Shown piece after piece: positions 23,293 through 35,360 of a DNA stretch of 64,000 nucleotides. The notes under the pieces were generated by a model that searched no databases, had not been told where the DNA came from, and worked only from the letters and a program-made list of their open reading frames with translations. The translations under genes were made by a program, and so were the position numbers. The DNA lies in the NCBI GenBank assembly GCA_039602395.1, contig JBCNJP010000003.1, positions 66,775,880 to 66,839,879 on the forward strand, in the 5' to 3' direction. Each line of letters begins with the position of its first letter. Positions within the stretch are counted from its first letter, which is position 1. The DNA is from Deinandra increscens subsp. villosa. Lineage: Eukaryota > Streptophyta > Magnoliopsida > Asterales > Asteraceae.

Positions 23293-26200
23293 GAAGATTG
23301 ATAGAGTTATGGGCAATACTCCGTTCACTGATTTGTTCCCGGATGCTTGTGCTATTTTTAACCTTACAGGATTTTGGACCATTATCCTTGTGTGTTGCAG
23401 TTACTTGCTAGTAAAAATTCGAAGCCTAAATCGTTTAAGTTTGCTAACATTTTGACTTTTAAACTAGGTTTCCAGGAGGCGGTTAAGGCTATTTTGGGAG
23501 ATGAACGTGCAGGGGGTTGCTCAGTTTTGTGTTGTAAAAAACTGAAAATGCTTAAACCTTGGCTAAGGAAATTACTTTATGTGCAAGGTAACCTTCATGA
23601 CAAAGTGGCTGCTTCTCGTAAAAAGCTGGATGATATCCAATCAACCATGGATAAAAACCCGAGGACGCTAGTCTTAGAGAGGAGGAGCGTAATTGCCTTG
23701 AGGTATTTCAGTCTTGTTCTCTTGATGAGGAGCTTTTCTTGAAACAGAAGTCTAAAGTGCATTGGTTAGCTACGGGTGACTCAAATACGGCCTTCTTTCA
23801 TGCGTCTTTAAAAAACAGGAACCATTGTTGTCGTATTAACGTGATTATGGACATTTCGGGTAATAAACATGAAGGGGATTTGATTCCTAATGCGTTTGTT
23901 AATCACTATGAGGCTTTTCTTAGCTCCCCTGGTAATGTGGATATGCATGTCTCTCCTGATCTTTTAAACAGAAAACTGAGCCCAATATCGGCTAGTTTTA
24001 TAGTGCGACCGGTTCAGGAGACTGAGATTAGGGATACTATCTTTGCTATGAACAGTAACAAGGCCCCTGGTCTGGATGGTTTTACTGCTGCTTTTTTCAA
24101 AGAGGCTTGGGATATTGTTGGTAAACAAGTCTGTGTTGCTGTTAAAGATTTCTTTGTTAATGGAAAGTTATTAAATGAGCCGAATTATACCATCATTGCT
24201 CTGGTACCCAAAGTGTCTACTCCAGGAAAGACTACCGATTATAGGCCCATATCTTGTTGTAATGTTATTTATAAATGCATTAGCAAGATTGTGGCTGATC
24301 AGATCAAGACTGAACTGGATAAAATTGTTGATATTAATCAGTTTGCTTTTATCCCGGGGAGGAGGATCTCGGATAACATCTTACTTACCCAAGAGCTTAT
24401 GCATAACTATCATCATCATTGGGGTCCTCCTAGCAGTGCTTTTAAGATCGATATTCAGAAGGCCTATGATACGGTTGACTGGGGTTTTCAGACATCCTAC
24501 AGGGGTTCGGTTTTCATCCGGAGATGGTGAAGTGGATTATGGTTTGTGTGTCTTCCCCATCTTATTCCATATGCATTAATGGCAATTTGTATGGTTATTT
24601 TCGTGGTAGGAAGGGTCTTAGACATGGTGACCCTCTCTCCCCTTATTTGTTCACACTGGTTATGGAGGTGCTTACTCTTACTTTTCAGCAGAATGCTAGC
24701 ATTGATACATCTTTCAGTTTTCATAACAGATGTGAGAAACTGAAAATTCTAAACTTGTGCTTTGCGGATGATCTTTTTAATTTTGCTAGAGGTGATGTTC
24801 TGTCTGCGAAACCCATATTTCGCTTGCTTTCTGTCTTCTCTAGATTTTCTGGATTGATCCCTAGTCCCCAGAAAAGTATCGCGTTCTTCTGTAATGTTCC
24901 TGATTAGGTGAAGGCGGGTATCTTTCTGTGATGAGCATGGAGGAAGGGACCCTTTCGGTGCGTTATTTAGGTGTCCCCTTGATTTCTTCTAGGCTTTTGG
25001 CTAAAGACTGTGCTTGTCTTCTTGAAAGCCTGGATATTAGAATTATGGGTTGGAAGAACAGATTTTTATCGTTTGCGGGTAGGGTTCAACTTATTATTTT
25101 ATGTTCTGTCCTCGTTGCATATTTTCTGGTCGTTAGTGTTTATCTTTCCTGCCGCTACTAATGCTTTGATTGAGAAGAAAATGCGTGACTTTCTTTGGTG
25201 TCAAGGGGTTTACAAGAAAGGGATGGCCAAAGTGGCGTGGAAACATGTGTGTATTCCGAAAATTGAAGCTGGGCTTGGTATTAGGAAAATTGATTATATG
25301 AACAAGTCCTTGATGGCTTTTCATGTTTGGAGTATTTTATCTAAACGCAGCTCTTTGTGGGTGGCTTGGGTGTATGCTTATCGGATCAAGAATCGCAGCT
25401 TCTAGGAGTGTAGATGTCCCTCGAATTCTTGTTGTAGTTGGAGGAAAATTCTTGCTATTCGTCCCCTTATTCGTCAGTTCATTTGGTTGGTTATCGGTGA
25501 TGGTAGAGCCACTTATGTTTGGTATGATAAATGGTCGAATTCCGGCCCTTTGTTTTTGCATATGTCCTCCCGTAATGTGTTCTCCGCAGGGTTTACTTGT
25601 AATACGAGGGTGGCGGATGTGTTTGGCCATAGCGGTGGGATTTGGCCCTCGGCGTGGCTTGATTTGTTTCGAGTGTTAAATGAGATGTTGCATGTTCATT
25701 TGAACCTGGCTACTAGTGATCGTCTTCAGTGGAGATTTGATGATAAATTACATGACTTCTCTTCGTCCATTGTGTGGGGTTCTATCCGGCGTAGAGATAA
25801 CCAAGTTCCATGGGCTAATTTTCTTTGGTTTGCCCAGTGTGTGCCTCGTCATGCATTTACTGTCTGGTTACTTATGCGTGACCGTCTGCTTGTGTTACAA
25901 TAATTATGACTCTAAGGATCATTTGTTTTTTGGTTGCTCTTTTGCGGATCAGGGTTGGAGGCTCGTCCGGGTTCATACCAGTTTGAAGAATATATATAAT
26001 GTGTGGGATGATATATGGGGGTATTTTGTGGGCAAACCTTCCAGATCACTGCAGTATATCATTGAAAAGTTGGTGGTCCATGCTGCTGTGTATTATGTTT
26101 GGCAGGAGAGGAACAATAGGCTTTTCAAAAATCACACTCGTCCTCCTGCCACTGTCGCGAATTTGGTTATTCAAACTGTTCGTTGTCGGCTACTTGGTGA

Positions 26201-26463
26201 TTCAATATGACCCCTAGGGTGGAGAATACCTTGAGTTCGTGGCTACTTGGTATGATTGGAATGGATACTAGTGCAACGTAGCCCTTGTGTCTTTGTTTGG
26301 TTTTCTAGTTTTGTGGTCTTAGGTGGTTTTGTGTTTGGTTCTGTTTAGTTTTTACTTAGGGGCATGTCCTTAGTATGAACTAATAAGGTCTCTCCTTGCT
26401 ATTTGTTTTATTTGCGGTATATATATACAAAATCACCGGGGTAAACCTTTACCCAAAAAAAAG
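23293..26463 (+). mobile_element. 5'-truncated L1 LINE, plus strand
   Basis: Starts within the end of the endonuclease domain (KIDRVMGNTPFTDLFPDACAIF), runs through RT and zf-RVT, and ends with AATCACCGGGGTAAACCTTT and poly(A) at 26454-26462. It belongs to a different subfamily from the adjoining minus LINE, as the zf-RVT sequences differ. The 5' end abuts that LINE head to head; the right flank is copia sequence. Confidence 0.92.
23374..26210 (+). pseudogene. LINE ORF2: reverse transcriptase and zf-RVT
   Basis: The longest frame (23739-24530) contains LKQKSKVHWLATGDSNTAFFH-like sequence, NKAPGLDGFTAAFFKEAW, TIIALVPKV, DYRPISCCNVIYKCISKI and FKIDIQKAYDTVDW. After a frameshift near 24480 the next frame has GLRHGDPLSPYLFTLVME and the catalytic CFADDLF (FADD at 24761-24772). 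A stop at 24905 and further shifts precede RYLGVPLISSRLL, MRDFLWCQGVYKKGMAKVAW and the zinc region SKDHLFFGCSFADQGW...VYYVWQERNNRLF. A deletion near 25895 removes the segment before the zinc region. Inactive. Confidence 0.92.
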
Positions 26464-28380
26464 AGATTTGTCACCGAAAAGATAACTTTGGAAAGTGTTA
26501 AGTTTGTGACAAGAAATACTCTGTGTGCTTTAACGATAAGGAATGTATGTTCCTAAAATTAGAGTTTCTAGTTCCAGAAGAAATTGTTGTAATTCGTATC
26601 CCTTGACATCCGGACACTTACCATCTTATTTTACGGGAACTCCTCGCCTGGGAGTGAATCCAATTGCTTTATTACAAATATGACGAAAAGCGAATCAGCT
26701 TTATGACACAAACGTTTAGGTCATATCAATATGAAAACCATGAACATGTTAGTTGAAAACAATCTTGTTATAAAGAGTTATTTTTGAAAGATAAATTGTA
26801 TCTTATGTGTAGGGCAAACAACAAAAAAAGACCCATAAGCCGAAAGTTAAAAATTCTATTAAATATCCTCTCCAACTGTTGCATAATGGATCCCCCACTA
26901 TTTGGTGGGGTGGATATACCATTGAATTCTAATGTGGAGGTTAAGGGTTCAAATCCCACCGGACACAAAAACGAATGAAGAATTATAAGTGGGTCAGAGG
27001 TTTTACCACAGTGGGCCTTTGGGCGTTGGGTTTCCTGTGGGATGGATGTGCAACATAGAGGGTCCTGGTTACTCGCACGGCTTGTGGTTGCAGCGTTTCG
27101 TGGGTACCATCTTTTGCCATGATCAGACCCCCGAGTAACTGGGTGTTTGCCGTTCAAAAAAAAAAAAAACTGTTGCACATGGATATGTTTGGTCCTGTTG
27201 GCATTTTAAGTCCTGGGGTAAATGATACTCTCTTTTGGTAACTAATGACTTTTCAAGATGTTCATGGGTGAACTTTTTATCTCATAAAACTGGGACCACA
27301 GAAATTTTGATAAATCTTTTTCTCAGACTTGGAAATATGAGTAACCACAAAATAAGGCAATTCGAAGTGAAAATAGGACAAAATTAAAAATGCTTTGCTT
27401 ACAAAATTTTGTGTAGAAAAAGGTATACTTTATGAATTTTTAGTGCTGCTAGGACACCGCAAAGGAATGGTATTGCAGAAAGAAACAATAAAAATCTCAC
27501 TAAAGCTGCTCATACAATGTAGATAGATTCAAAGCTTCCTATTCGGTTTTGGGCTGAGGCACTCAACATTGCGTATTATGTCTTCAACCATGTGTTGATC
27601 GTGAAAAATCATTGGAAGACTTGCTATGAGTAGTTCTTAAAGAGAGAGCCTCCAATCAATTTCTTCAAGACGTTTGGTTGTTTATTTAAGATGCTGAACA
27701 CGTCAGATCATTTGAATAAGTTTGATGCGAAAGTCGATGAGTGCTTCTTCTCAGGGTTATTCTGCGTCTTCAAAGCTTATCGAGTATTCAACAAAAGGAT
27801 AAGAGTGGTCAATGTTGAATGGCAAGAAGATAATTCCAATAGATAGTTCTGGTGATGGTTCGACTCATTATTAGGATGTGGATGAGTTTTTTTTTTCACC
27901 TTTCAGAAATAATGACCAAGATGGTGATAGTCAAGTTGCTACATCAAATTGGGGTTCTATGAAATCAAGTGTTTAGGATTTATTTCCGTTTTGTTCACCT
28001 ATTCCATCTTCTCTAATTCTTTAGGAATCTCACGTTCTGAATGAAGAAGCACACAATGCTTATGGGGGAGAAACTGAGGCCATTGCTCAAGAAAAGTTTG
28101 TTGTCAATAACAAAGTTCTATACGATATTGATCCTCTCTGTCCTAATGTATGTATCTGCTAAATCTTTAGAAAATTCTGATATTTCTCCTGAAGAAAACA
28201 TCAATAACTTGCATGTTACCGTTCAAGAACCCATTATTTCACAACCGAAAGCGCCCAAATATCATCGTACATCAAACATCATAGGTTCTCTTCATGATAA
28301 AGTAAGAACAAGGAGTACATCTGGTACAATTAACAGTTGTTGTAAGTTTGTTTTTCTGTCACAAGTAGAGCCCATTAATG
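26464..28380 (+). mobile_element. Ty1/copia remnant, truncated at both ends
   Basis: Frames read ALWHKRLGHINMKTMN (integrase zinc region), CILCVGQTTKKDP, then after a SINE MDMFGPVGILSPGVNDTLF, ILYEFLVLLGHRKGMVLQK, LPIRFWAEALNIAYYVFNHV, TFGCLFKMLN and KFDAKVDECFF. These are successive copia integrase blocks, in plus orientation. Beyond 27850 a degraded linker follows and no RT is reached. Stops and shifts are abundant. It is cut on the left by LINE sequence and on the right by the copia LTR at 28381. Confidence 0.85.
26884..27167 (+). mobile_element. tRNA-type SINE with 10-bp target duplication
   Basis: A 284-base insertion ends in a run of 13-14 A and is flanked by identical AACTGTTGCA at 26874-26883 and 27168-27177. 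It splits a copia integrase reading that resumes directly after it (MDMFGPV). The left part holds GGTTCAAATCC at 26946-26956, a good pol III box B as in tRNA-derived SINEs; a box A is not convincing. No coding capacity. It would rely on LINE enzymes for movement; L1 LINEs are present but no shared 3' tail beyond poly(A) is seen. Confidence 0.9.
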
Positions 28381-29408
28381 TGTTGGGTTTTACAATTGAT
28401 ATCCGGGTTGCCCATTAAAATTTATTACCAAATAATTAAACGGGTTAATTAACTTAAATCAGTTACGCAGCGGAAAATAATTTTACAACGCGAATATTGC
28501 AAAACCATAGATAGTATGAACATGAATGTCCGGCTCGAAACGTCGAGTCAAATCTTCGACCATGAGCGAAGACGGTGGCTCAGGCACCAATGTCGGGTTC
28601 ACCGGGTGAACTGACGGTGTCGCGTATCGCGAAACCCGAAACCCGAAACCATATTCTCTATGGTGCGTGAAGCCGGGACCGATCCAGAGACCAAGTCCAT
28701 GGTGGTGCGTGGAGGCGGCGGCAGGATACAATGGTGCCGGCCACGTCGGCGGTTTCATGACAGCGGCGACCGGTGGTTCAAACAATGGACGCAGCGGCGT
28801 GGGGAGGGAGAGGACCACCTCATAGTGGTCCGCGCTCGACTTCTCAACGGCGGCGGAGGCCGCAACTCTTTCTTCATTGGCGACGACATGGGCGGTGGCG
28901 GCGGCGGTTGCCAATCGCATGGTAGCGGCAACAAGTCTCGGATCTCGATTCACCATGGTGTCGGCGGCGGGCGGCGATATGGTGGTGGCGATTGCCGGCG
29001 ATCAAAAACAAGAGAGAGTGAGGGTGTGTTTGTTTGCGACGGAGAGGGAGAGAGAGGTAGGAGCAGAAAATCATGATTAGGGTTTTTCCTCCCTACCTCC
29101 CTTTTAATCACCCTGACAGGCTTTTAGCCGATAAAGGCCCATGACGCGTCCACTAACACATAACCCACTAATATTATTAATTGTTAACCGTTTAACAACT
29201 TAATAATATTCTGCCAAAATTCGTAAACCGTTTTACGAATAATTTTTCATTTCGTTACAATAAATAAATAATACTTGATTATATATTTTATCGTTCAATA
29301 ACTAATTAACCGGTAAGTATTTTAGTTCGTTGACTCTAGTGTAACTCTTACGGGTCAATATCAAGTCGGTTACTATAACTGTCGGGTCAAGATACCCAAT
29401 ATCCAACA
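28381..29408 (-). repeat. 3' LTR of copia C1 (1,028 bp)
   Basis: On the plus strand it starts TGTTGGGTTTTACAATTG and ends ACCCAATATCCAACA, giving TGTTGG...CCAACA, and is followed at 29409-29420 by ATCTCCCACTTG, the reverse of the usual copia polypurine tract CAAGTGGGAGAT. A GC-rich block at 28540-29070 lies inside and looks like a transcribed leader with CT-rich runs (29020-29070 in minus orientation). The left flank is TAATG; the matching right flank is lost. Confidence 0.9.
28483..28956 (-). other. open frame inside the C1 LTR, probably not a gene
   Basis: A 157-residue frame runs through the GC-rich part of the LTR and reads alanine- and proline-rich sequence with no recognised domain. 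A plus-strand frame of 138 residues overlaps it. High GC lowers stop frequency, so chance openness is likely. An ATG in good position after a CT-rich leader could make it a short leader protein, but I have no family match. Confidence 0.25.
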
Positions 29409-30240
29409 ATCTCCCACTTGGACTAATCGCGAGAAGTAGTTTGTAGTCAGAGGCACTCTAGCTATGCATGACTATATCAACCAATTTTTGACACTTTAAG
29501 CCATCAGCCAAAGTATATCTGGTTGAATAGCAAGCAGATTGAGGGCTTATGGTAGTCATTGTCATATGTTCCTTTCTGTATTAGACATAGATGAAAATGA
29601 GACATGGACTCTCATGTTAATATTCATCGATTATAGTGTCGCTACATATTCGAAGAGAACCAATCAAACACACAGTACGTTTGGGTGAGGCCTCACACTT
29701 ATCATTTGGAATCAACGAGTATAAAATCCCGTGTTGAGGTATACAACTCCCACTGAACTTTAGATCCCTTCCCAAAAATAGCCGTTATGATTGGCAGTTA
29801 CGCGTCAACGTTAGGCTACAATCAATGAATAGTCCACAGTAAACGAGAGTTCTAGTATAGGTCTCAGGTCTAAGGAAACATTAGAGCATACCATTAATAA
29901 AGCAAGAAAAGCTTTCCATGATTGTATTTCATGATGTGAGTTACGTCCAACATCATTCTGTAATGAGGTCCGTGACTTTGAATGTTAAACCATTTTAAGA
30001 TTCAAAATTAGAGTGGTCTTAATTTAGAGTCCTTCCCACGGCTCTAATTGACCACGGACATTTAGAACAATTACAAGTTGTTCATGGATAAATAGACGTA
30101 TTAACATCGAACATAGTTATGAAATTTAATATTGCATTTACCGATGTAATATCAATAGTAAAGATAACTGTCATATGTTTGTACATCCAAATACTAAATC
30201 AAAACATGTCTTTAGTTAATTTAAGCCCTATCGCTTCTCT
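29409..30240 (-). other. 3' noncoding region of C1
   Basis: About 830 bases between the RNase H end and the polypurine tract carry no readable protein. The stretch is conserved in the second copy at 43260-44110, so it is an intrinsic 3' untranslated region of the family. The first bases from the LTR side are the polypurine tract. Confidence 0.75.
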
Positions 30241-31972
30241 GTGAGGATCATGATCTCGTGGGTCATGGGCTTTGTAAGAGGATCAGCTAAGTTTTGATAT
30301 GTGTCCACTTTGCATATCTTTATTTCATTTCTTTTGACTACTTCTCTTATGTAGTAGAATTTTCTTCAGGATGTGCTTGGCCTTCTTATGAGACCTGGGC
30401 TCTCTAGCTTGAACAATTGCGCCTATGTTATCACACTTCATCTCGATTGGTTTCCGGACACTTGGGACCACATCGAGATTGCAAATGAATTTCCTCATCC
30501 ACACAACTTCTTTAGCAGCTTCTGAGGTGGCTATGTATTCGGATTCAGTAGCGGAATTGACCACTACTGGTTGTTTGGTACTTCTCCACGAAACAGCCCC
30601 TCCATTTAGAGTGAATACGAATCCTGACAGCGAGCGAGAGTCATCTCAGTCAGTCTGAAAACTAGCACCGGTGTAACATTTTACAGCGAGCTCTACATCG
30701 GTTCCTCCATATACTAGAAACATCTCACTTGTGTTTCTCAAGTATTTCAGTATGTTCTTTACAGCAGTCCAGTGAGCTAGGCCTGGACTCTGTTGGTACC
30801 GACTAGTCAGGCTTAATGCAAATGAGACATCCGGTTGTGTGCAGAGCATGGCATACATAATTGAGCCTATAGCAGAAGGAAAGGGGATCGAAGCCATTTG
30901 GTTGATCTCCCTCTCCGTTTTAGGAGATTGAGATTTGTCCAAGACAACACCCTTTGTCATAGGGACGACTCCTTTCTTTGAGTTGCTCATGTTGAACGGT
31001 GCTATAATCTTGTTAATGTATGTACTTTGTCTAAGACCTAGAAGTCGCTTCGATCGATCTCTGTGAATTTTAATTCCCAGAATAAAAGCAGCTTCTCCAA
31101 GATCCTTCATAGTGAAGCAAGATGAAAGCCATTTCTTAACTTCGTTAAGCATGGGTATGTTATTTTCCTATGATCAGTATATCGTCCACATACAAGACGA
31201 GGAATGATATAGTGATCCCACTTGCCTTTCTGTAAACACAAGGCTCATCTTCGTTTTGAGCAAAGCCAAATTCTTTGACTTTCTGGTCAAAGCGACGATT
31301 CCACCTTCGAGATGCTTGTTTAAGTGATGGGCTTATACAGTTCGCAAACCCTATTTGGATATTTTTGATCGACAAAACCATCAGGCTGAACCATGTAGAT
31401 ATCCTCAGTGAGTTGTCCGTTCAGGAATGCGGTTTTGACGTCCATTTGCCATATCTCATAGTCATAGTATGCAGCTATGCGCAAGCGATATCCTGATCGA
31501 TTTGATCATGGCCACGAGCGAGAAGGTTTCTTCATAATCAACCCCTTGGGTTTGAGTGAAACCCTTCGCAACAAGCTTTCCCTTATAGGTTTGGACGTTT
31601 CCATGCATGTCAGTTATTCTTTTAAAGATCCACTAGCTCCCTATTGCCCGAGAATCGGGGGGGTAGCTTAATCAAGTCCTAGACTTGATTCATATCACGC
31701 ATGGATTGCATCTCAGCATTGATGCCTTTAAGCCATTTGTCAGATTCAGGATCCGATGCAGCAGCTTTGTAATTAGTAGGTTTGTCATTTGAATCTGCTA
31801 CAAACAGGACATCGGAAGCTTCTAGATGATCGATGTATCTATCAGGTTCCTTGTGTGTCCTTTCGCTTCTGCGAACGCTTGTGTTTTGGTCTGATTGTGC
31901 AACAACCATTTGTCGGTCAGACACAGCGACCATCTCAGGGTTTTGTGTTTCTCGAATTTCTTCAAGATCCAC
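30241..31972 (-). pseudogene. C1 reverse transcriptase and RNase H
   Basis: From the right: IHAEMQSM-type sequence and DSNDKPTNYKAAASDPESDKWL (RT start), then the catalytic LYVDDILIIGK (YVDD at 31192-31181), KKWLSSCFTMKDLGEAAFILGIKIHRDRS, IGSIMYAMLCTQPDVSFALSL, KYLRNTSEMFLVYGG, and the RNase H frame 30564-30325 with ATESEYIATSEAAKEVVWMRKF and CDNIGAIVQAREPRSHKKAKHI. All are diagnostic of copia RT-RNase H. Frames change at about 31155, 31400-31680 and 30600. Confidence 0.93.
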
Positions 31973-32002
31973 TGGATCACTACTGGTTCCTCTGTTGATA
32001 AA

Positions 32003-32876
32003 TTATTTCTCGAGGAACTTACCCTTCCTTTTAATGAAAACATAGTTTTCTAGAGGATGGTAAAAGTAATAGCCGGTATTACTGTAGTATCCGATGAAAA
32101 TTACATTTTCACCTCGAGGATCAAGCTTGTTGTCAGAATCACTAGTGACATAGGCTTCACATTCCCAAACCCTGAGGTACGACAACTTTAGAGAAGATCT
32201 ATGCCATATCTCGTATGGGGTCTTGTCCAATTTCTTGGTCGGTGCCAGATTAATTAGGCGAGCGGCGGTTCAAGTTAGTCCTACACATCATCGATCGAAC
32301 CATGTTCAGCAAGGTTCGATTTCTCCTCTCACTCACACCATCTAATTATGGCATTCCTGGAGGAGTGGGTTGTGAAATAATTCCACAATCTTTGCGATGA
32401 TCGAGGAACTCGTTGATAAGATACTCACCACCTCTATCCGATCGAAGTATTTTAATAGCCCGACTTTGTTGATTTTCTACTTCCTTTTGGAACTCTTTGA
32501 ACTTGTCAAAAGTTTCATGCTTATGTTTCATCAAATAAACGTAAGCATATCTGCTATAGTCATCTATGAAAGACACAAAGTAGCGTTCACGATTTATCGT
32601 TTCGGTTTGAAAGGGTCCACAGATTTCAGTGTGTATCAATCCTAACAAACCTTCAGCCCGTTCACCAACATGGGTAAATGGTGACTTGGTAAGTTTCCCA
32701 GATAAACAAGATTTGCATTCGTCGAAGGAATCTGCATCAGTGGATTCAAGAATCCCTGCAGATTGTATCTTCTTGATGCGAGTCTTGCTTATGTGACCAA
32801 GTCGATGATGCCATAATGATGAATCATTATCATTAACTTTGTTTCGTTTAGAAACATGATAGAGTTGATCATTCAT
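32003..32876 (-). pseudogene. C1 integrase
   Basis: The frame 32876-32346 contains the zinc region SSLWHHRLGHISKTRIKKI...CKSCLSGKL, then HTEICGPFQTET, VSFIDDYSRYAYVYLMKHK and LRSDRGGEYLINEF: two catalytic aspartates (IDDYSR, SDRGGE) are visible, the first-D block being EICGP instead of DICGP. The frame 32230-32003 continues with TPYEIWHRSSLKLSYLRVWECEAY. It would insert element DNA. A break of about 110 bases separates the frames. Confidence 0.92.
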
Positions 32877-32981
32877 TTAAACAATTATCTCATATATACC
32901 ATGTCGAGGTTTTGCCTCATAATAAAATATATCGTTAAAGAAGGTTGAAATGGTATTACCATTAAACTTGTACTTAAAACC

Positions 32982-33269
32982 TTATTCATATAGGGAAGAG
33001 ACATAAATAATGTTTCTGGACAAGCCATGACAATATAAACAGTTAACTAAAGTAGTTAACAAGGTCAGAAGGGCATGTAAGAGATATGTGCCGGTGGCCA
33101 AGACCGGGACTCTTTTGCCATCACTAACGATGAGCTCCATGCCGCCTTGTTTTATCTTCTTCAACTTCTCAGGTTCCTGCAAGACATTAACAATGTGATA
33201 ACCACATCTAGTATCAAATACCCATGCATTGGAGGAAACAGTGAAAAGTTCAATAACGTGTATTGACAT
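32982..33269 (-). pseudogene. C1 protease remnant
   Basis: The frame reads AWVFDTRCGYHIVN, the copia aspartic protease site, with glycine of the DTG triad changed to arginine, so it cannot work. IKQGGMELIVSDGKRVPVLATG and GLSRNIIYVSSL follow as in the family. The upstream part is replaced by gypsy LTR sequence near 33290. Confidence 0.85.
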
Positions 33270-33299
33270 ACCTAATGAGGAACCTTTTCCGGAGTTTCT

Positions 33300-35360
33300 A
33301 GTTGGGACGGGTCGGGTTTTGTGTGGTTAATGAACGCACCCCGACGGGCTTGGCAAGTACTAACATAGCTAATAAGTTGTGTTTTGTGACTAGATGAATT
33401 TTTACTAAAAGTTAGGGGTTTAAATTGAAACTTAATCTCTAGGTCTAATTTATAAAAGATGCAAAACAAGGGGGGCTGGTTTGTAAAATTGATTAAGAAA
33501 AGAAAAAAAAAGGGGTCTGGGATTCACACAGATAGAAAAAAACGTGAATCAGGAGAGAAGAAGGAGGAAGAAACCCTACCTCTTGATCTTAAGCTCAAAT
33601 CAAGTCATTGGGGTGAAAATCCTTCAAGGGGAAGTCGAAATTAGGTGGGGGGAGGTGGCTAGATCACGAAATCTCCTCAAAACCTTAGGATTTTTGTCAA
33701 GTAAGTTATCTACCTTGTAGTGGTTTCTATAGATTTCTTGTGGGAGTCAAATTGATGTAGAAATCTGACTTCATATGTGTTATTATGCTTAGATAAAGCA
33801 TAGATTTTCCTTGCATGTTTGTATTCTTCAAGATTTCTAGATGTGGTGATGGGGCTTAGACCCATCATATGGAAATCAACTTTAAGCACCTAAGATGGGT
33901 TGGTCTTGTCAAACTAAACTTAGGAATGCTTAGTAATGTGATAAAGATGGTAAATTTATGGAATCTTGATTTGATTGTATGTTTGCACACAAAGATGGGG
34001 TGAACTAGTTATTTAAAATGCACATGATAACTAGGATGTTTTGTATGCACGCTAGGTGTTCGTTAAAATGCCTAAAAGAATGTAAAACTTAGAAAGAGGA
34101 TGAAAGTCACCAATTTGATATGTGGTGGTATGTGGTTATGTATGAGTTCTAAGTGTGGAATGGTTAATCTAATTAACCATGAAATTATAGGTGACGCAAG
34201 TGGAAGCTCGAGTCATCAACGTGAAGGCAAGGCTAAGCACTAAAAAGGTAACACAAGATGCGTTTAAATTTTGATACATAAAGATAGGACATGAAAGTGT
34301 CAAACCATTAGATGTAAATGTTATGCTCTTGGTCTCATTTACATGAATCTTTACTATGTGTGGTGTCATTGAATGAGGAACGGGTAGAGGAAAAGTAAGA
34401 AAAAGTTGGGTGTAACCCGTTGGGTTAAGATGTAAGTGGTATTTAATACCAAGATTGGACCTCCGGGTCAAAAGAGGAGTATGCTTAAAATTAAAATGAT
34501 CACACTCTCTTGGGTGGATTGATGTTTACCAAAATTGTGGGTTGGAGTGTAGTAAGAGGTGTTAGAACAATATGTCAAGATTTTGACGGTATTACAAATG
34601 TGTTGGATGATTAGTATTATGCTTGTTATGATTGTCTTATCCTAAAATGAATGTTGAGTCAAGAGAATGACCTCAAATTCTAAACATAAGGTAGTGTTAG
34701 TGCTTGTTGGATGGCATGTTGTGCAGGTGGATAACGGGTCACCGGGTTGGGATGTTCATTCCTTTCGACTCGGTATTCGTCAACCTTGTGGACAAAAGAA
34801 AGAGAACGCTTGTTGTCATGAAAATGATGTATTTTAGAGTAAGAATAAATAGTAGAGAAGAAGGAAGTGAATTTTCCGGACTTTGGTTGAAAATCACCAA
34901 GATTTGGCTAAGTAGGAAAAAAATTGACAGAATGTCGAAACGGCCGTTTCGGAACCCATCGCGGCCGTTTTGAGCTGCTGTGAAAAAAAAAAAAATCCAG
35001 GTCTCGGATTTTCAAGTATTTTATGTTGTCATGCATTGTAGTGAGTCTATATGTTATGTGACACTCATTCTAATGTGTTGCTAGTATGTGGTGTGGCAGG
35101 TAAGGCTGTAGATGGTAGCGGGTCAAGGTTGGATTGATGCTAGAAGAACCGAACACCGTAATCTTTTGGATGTTAAACATCTTTTGTTATTAAAACAAAG
35201 TTTAACTTTGCAACTCTTATGTAATGGTTGGTTAAGGACCAAAACCTAAACTTGGTAACTTATGTAATATTTTGGGAATGATATGTCACGAACTAGATGA
35301 AATTTTCTGGGACGTGTTTTTAAATGTCCAAACGGAACCTTTTATAAGATGGGTGTTACA
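33300..35360 (+). repeat. gypsy LTR, plus strand, probably truncated at its start
   Basis: The right end GGGTGTTACA at 35360 has the typical gypsy LTR 3' terminus and abuts the assembly gap. A TATA-like TTTATAAAAG at about 33446 precedes a purine-rich leader. No gene is present between 33470 and 35360. At 34938-34970 an inverted-repeat unit AAACGGCC...GGCCGTTT (33 bases), overlapping the perfect palindrome CGAAACGGCCGTTTCG, lies about 390 bases before the end. The left border is vague. Confidence 0.6.

Larger units (their letters stand above)
28381..33290 (-). mobile_element. Ty1/copia element C1 with 3' LTR, 5' end missing
   Basis: In minus orientation: protease (33269-32982), integrase (32876-32346 and 32230-32003), RT (31972-30646), RNase H (30564-30325), a noncoding 3' stretch, polypurine tract at 29420-29409 and LTR 29408-28381. 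The order PR-IN-RT-RH defines copia. Gag and the 5' LTR are missing, replaced at about 33290 by a gypsy LTR. Several frameshifts. A second, more decayed copy of its 3' region lies at 43089-44441. Confidence 0.92.

Noticed and set aside
22678..26463. Twin-primed LINE insertion
   Set aside because: Both halves have their own 3' terminus and belong to different subfamilies, whereas twin priming inverts the 5' part of a single element.
26784..27178. 136-codon minus frame over the SINE
   Set aside because: It spans copia and SINE sequence across both insertion borders, so it cannot be an evolved gene.
28660..29080. Glycine-rich frames on the plus strand (up to 138 codons)
   Set aside because: They are in the antisense of a GC-rich LTR block; composition explains both length and glycine content.
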